Shown here: one piece after another, positions 5,571 to 6,263 of the stretch
Position numbering within the stretch: position 1 is the stretch's first letter
Layout: every line of letters begins with the position of its first letter
Source: JAAYCT01 sp964499575
Lineage (GTDB): Bacteria; Bacillota; Clostridia; Saccharofermentanales; Saccharofermentanaceae
DNA: 6,263 nucleotides
Reading direction: 5' to 3'
NCBI GenBank assembly: GCA_964499575.1
Contig: CAZCLK010000043.1
Location: 1-6,263, forward strand
Notes under the pieces: generated by a model
What the model was told of the DNA's origin: nothing
What the model saw: the letters and a program-made list of their open reading frames with translations, nothing else
The model's database searches: none
Translations under genes and position numbers: made by a program

Positions 5571-5855
5571 CTACGGCTTAAAAACGACATATGAGAGAAT
5601 GAGCCATACGGCGATCAGCCCGCCGATGACGATCGTCGCGATCGTCAGGATGCTCTTATCCTTGAATTTCAGAAGCGCGACCAATCCGAGTATCGCTCCG
5701 ACGAGGCCGATACCGGCGAGAGTCTGCATGTTGAGCGGCAGACCGAAATGAAGGCGCGTGCCCAAAAGCCGGATCGCGCCGAGAAGCACGAGTATGCCGG
5801 AGACGATGACCGCAATAAAACCGAGCTTGGAGGAAGGGGCAAGTTTAGCTTTCAT
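5571..5855 (-). CDS. Small three-helix membrane protein
   Basis: This is a 94-residue integral membrane protein of unknown function, and I do not recognise a named family. The ATG at 5855 has a strong AAAGGAG site about 8 nt upstream. A short basic N-terminus (MKAKLAPSSK) precedes three hydrophobic segments at about 12-30, 44-62 and 69-90. A Lys/Asp turn, KFKDKS, lies between helices 2 and 3, and the protein ends in VVFKP. Glycines are spread through the helices (GILVLLGAIRLLG, GIGLVGAILGL), as in small packing-type membrane proteins. It is the first gene of a probable operon with the GNAT gene 11 bp downstream. The coding call rests on the ribosome site, the clean membrane profile and the operon spacing rather than on homology. 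Confidence 0.75.
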   Translation of the reverse strand: MKAKLAPSSKLGFIAVIVSGILVLLGAIRLLGTRLHFGLPLNMQTLAGIGLVGAILGLVALLKFKDKSILTIATIVIGGLIAVWLILSYVVFKP

Positions 5856-6129
5856 AACGGGCTCCTTTCAGATTGCGTGACGGTAACGCTTATATCTGAT
5901 AACAATGTAGCATAAAAACGTGTGCGCTTACACAGAATTCCTTTGCTTTTTGCCGCCCGAAAAACAGGCTCCTCACTATTTTTCGCGAATAAATATGCAA
6001 AATCGTCGATCACTTGGATTTTCCTCTTCGCCGCAAAGATTTACACTCGGAATCATTCAAATATGTGAAGTCAGCCTCGAAGCGGAGAGTTGAGTCCGTA
6101 TAATGGTGCAAATTCAAAACAGAAATGAG
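5856..6129. other. Intergenic stretch with no convincing gene
   Basis: This region holds the ribosome site of the small membrane protein gene (AAAGGAG on the - strand, about 5864-5870) and presumably its promoter. TATGCT (- strand, 5909-5914) is a possible -10 but lacks a good -35. Two short matches to the 33-bp repeat family are visible: GCGAATAAAT near 5985 and TTCGCCGCAA near 6027, the latter inverted relative to the array. They may be decayed stray copies or chance. I see no tRNA, no terminator with a T-run and no protein-like frame. Confidence 0.4.
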
Positions 6130-6263
6130 CCAGGCGGTAATCCCGCGCTGCATCGCGCTCTGCCGCACCTCAAAATCGACAGTAATACCGCCTGGACAGG
6201 CAATACAGGCAATCCAGGCGGTAATCCCGCTCTGCATCGCGCTTTGCCGCACCTCAAAATCGA
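6130..6263. repeat. Direct repeat pair with inverted ends (84-bp period, cut by window edge)
   Basis: Two 50-bp direct copies, 6130-6179 and 6214-6263, differ at only two positions (6147/6231 G to T and 6160/6244 C to T). The first copy continues to 6195 and ends in TACCGCCTGG, the inverse of its own start CCAGGCGGTA. The unit is thus about 66 bp with inverted ends. Between units lie two perfect 9-bp copies of ACAGGCAAT (6196-6204 and 6205-6213). The second unit runs off the window, so total copy number is unknown. No transposase is nearby. It resembles a small palindrome-ended intergenic repeat. Confidence 0.8.
6186..6223. repeat. Inverted repeat able to form an 11-bp stem at the junction of the two repeat units
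   Basis: TACCGCCTGGA (6186-6196) is perfectly complementary to TCCAGGCGGTA (6213-6223). The 16-nt loop carries most of the paired CAGGCAAT direct repeats. The arms are the end of unit 1 and the start of unit 2. No T-run follows on either strand, so this is not a standard terminator. It could be a transcript hairpin or the recognition end of a small mobile repeat. Confidence 0.7.

Noticed and set aside
6130..6263. CRISPR-like arrangement: two near-identical 50-bp repeats with a 34-bp gap
   Set aside because: Repeats are longer than usual, the gap contains the inverse of the repeat start plus 9-bp tandem copies rather than unique spacer sequence, only two copies are visible, and no cas gene is present.

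Overview
The window most resembles a chromosomal fragment of an anaerobic Clostridia-type Firmicute, possibly a gut or rumen lineage. This is inferred from purine-rich Shine-Dalgarno sites (GGGAGG, GGAGGTGAT, AAAGGAG), a PadR/HAAS gene pair with a TAATG overlap, a lipoprotein glycosidase with a Thr/Ala/Pro linker, and a mainly G/C third codon position. No rRNA, tRNA or taxonomic marker is present, so genus cannot be given.

Layout, left to right. (1) Positions 92-1528 (+) encode a secreted, lipid-anchored GH16 beta-glucanase/laminarinase-like enzyme with a C-terminal carbohydrate-binding-like domain. A 10-bp hairpin lies just before its ribosome site, and a textbook intrinsic terminator follows at 1598-1648. 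(2) Positions 1813-3266 (+) hold a PadR regulator and a seven-helix HAAS-domain membrane protein as a translationally coupled pair. A promoter with an overlapping dyad (TATTGACAATA) suggests autoregulation. The pair ends in a short region with weak hairpins and an eight-codon open frame that has a good ribosome site. (3) Positions 3432-4730 (-) encode a stand-alone AAA-type ATPase with a C-terminal DUF4143 domain, transcribed toward the HAAS gene, with its own recognisable promoter at 4766-4794. (4) Positions 4792-4953 hold diverged tandem repeats with an exact 33-bp period in the three clear copies. They fill the gap between the ATPase promoter and a GNAT gene and run over the GNAT stop codon. 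(5) Positions 4948-5855 (-) encode a small three-helix membrane protein followed after 11 bp by a GNAT acetyltransferase, a likely two-gene operon. (6) Positions 5856-6263 contain no convincing gene. The right edge carries a second repeat family: two 50-bp copies, 48/50 identical, offset by 84 bp, with inverted arms that can form an 11-bp stem.

The gene groups look like independent transcription units: polysaccharide degradation, an envelope-sensing regulatory pair, an orphan ATPase, and an acetyltransferase operon. I see no defence island, CRISPR array, integrase, transposase or biosynthetic cluster. The least explained parts are the two intergenic repeat families and the dyads around the padR promoter.
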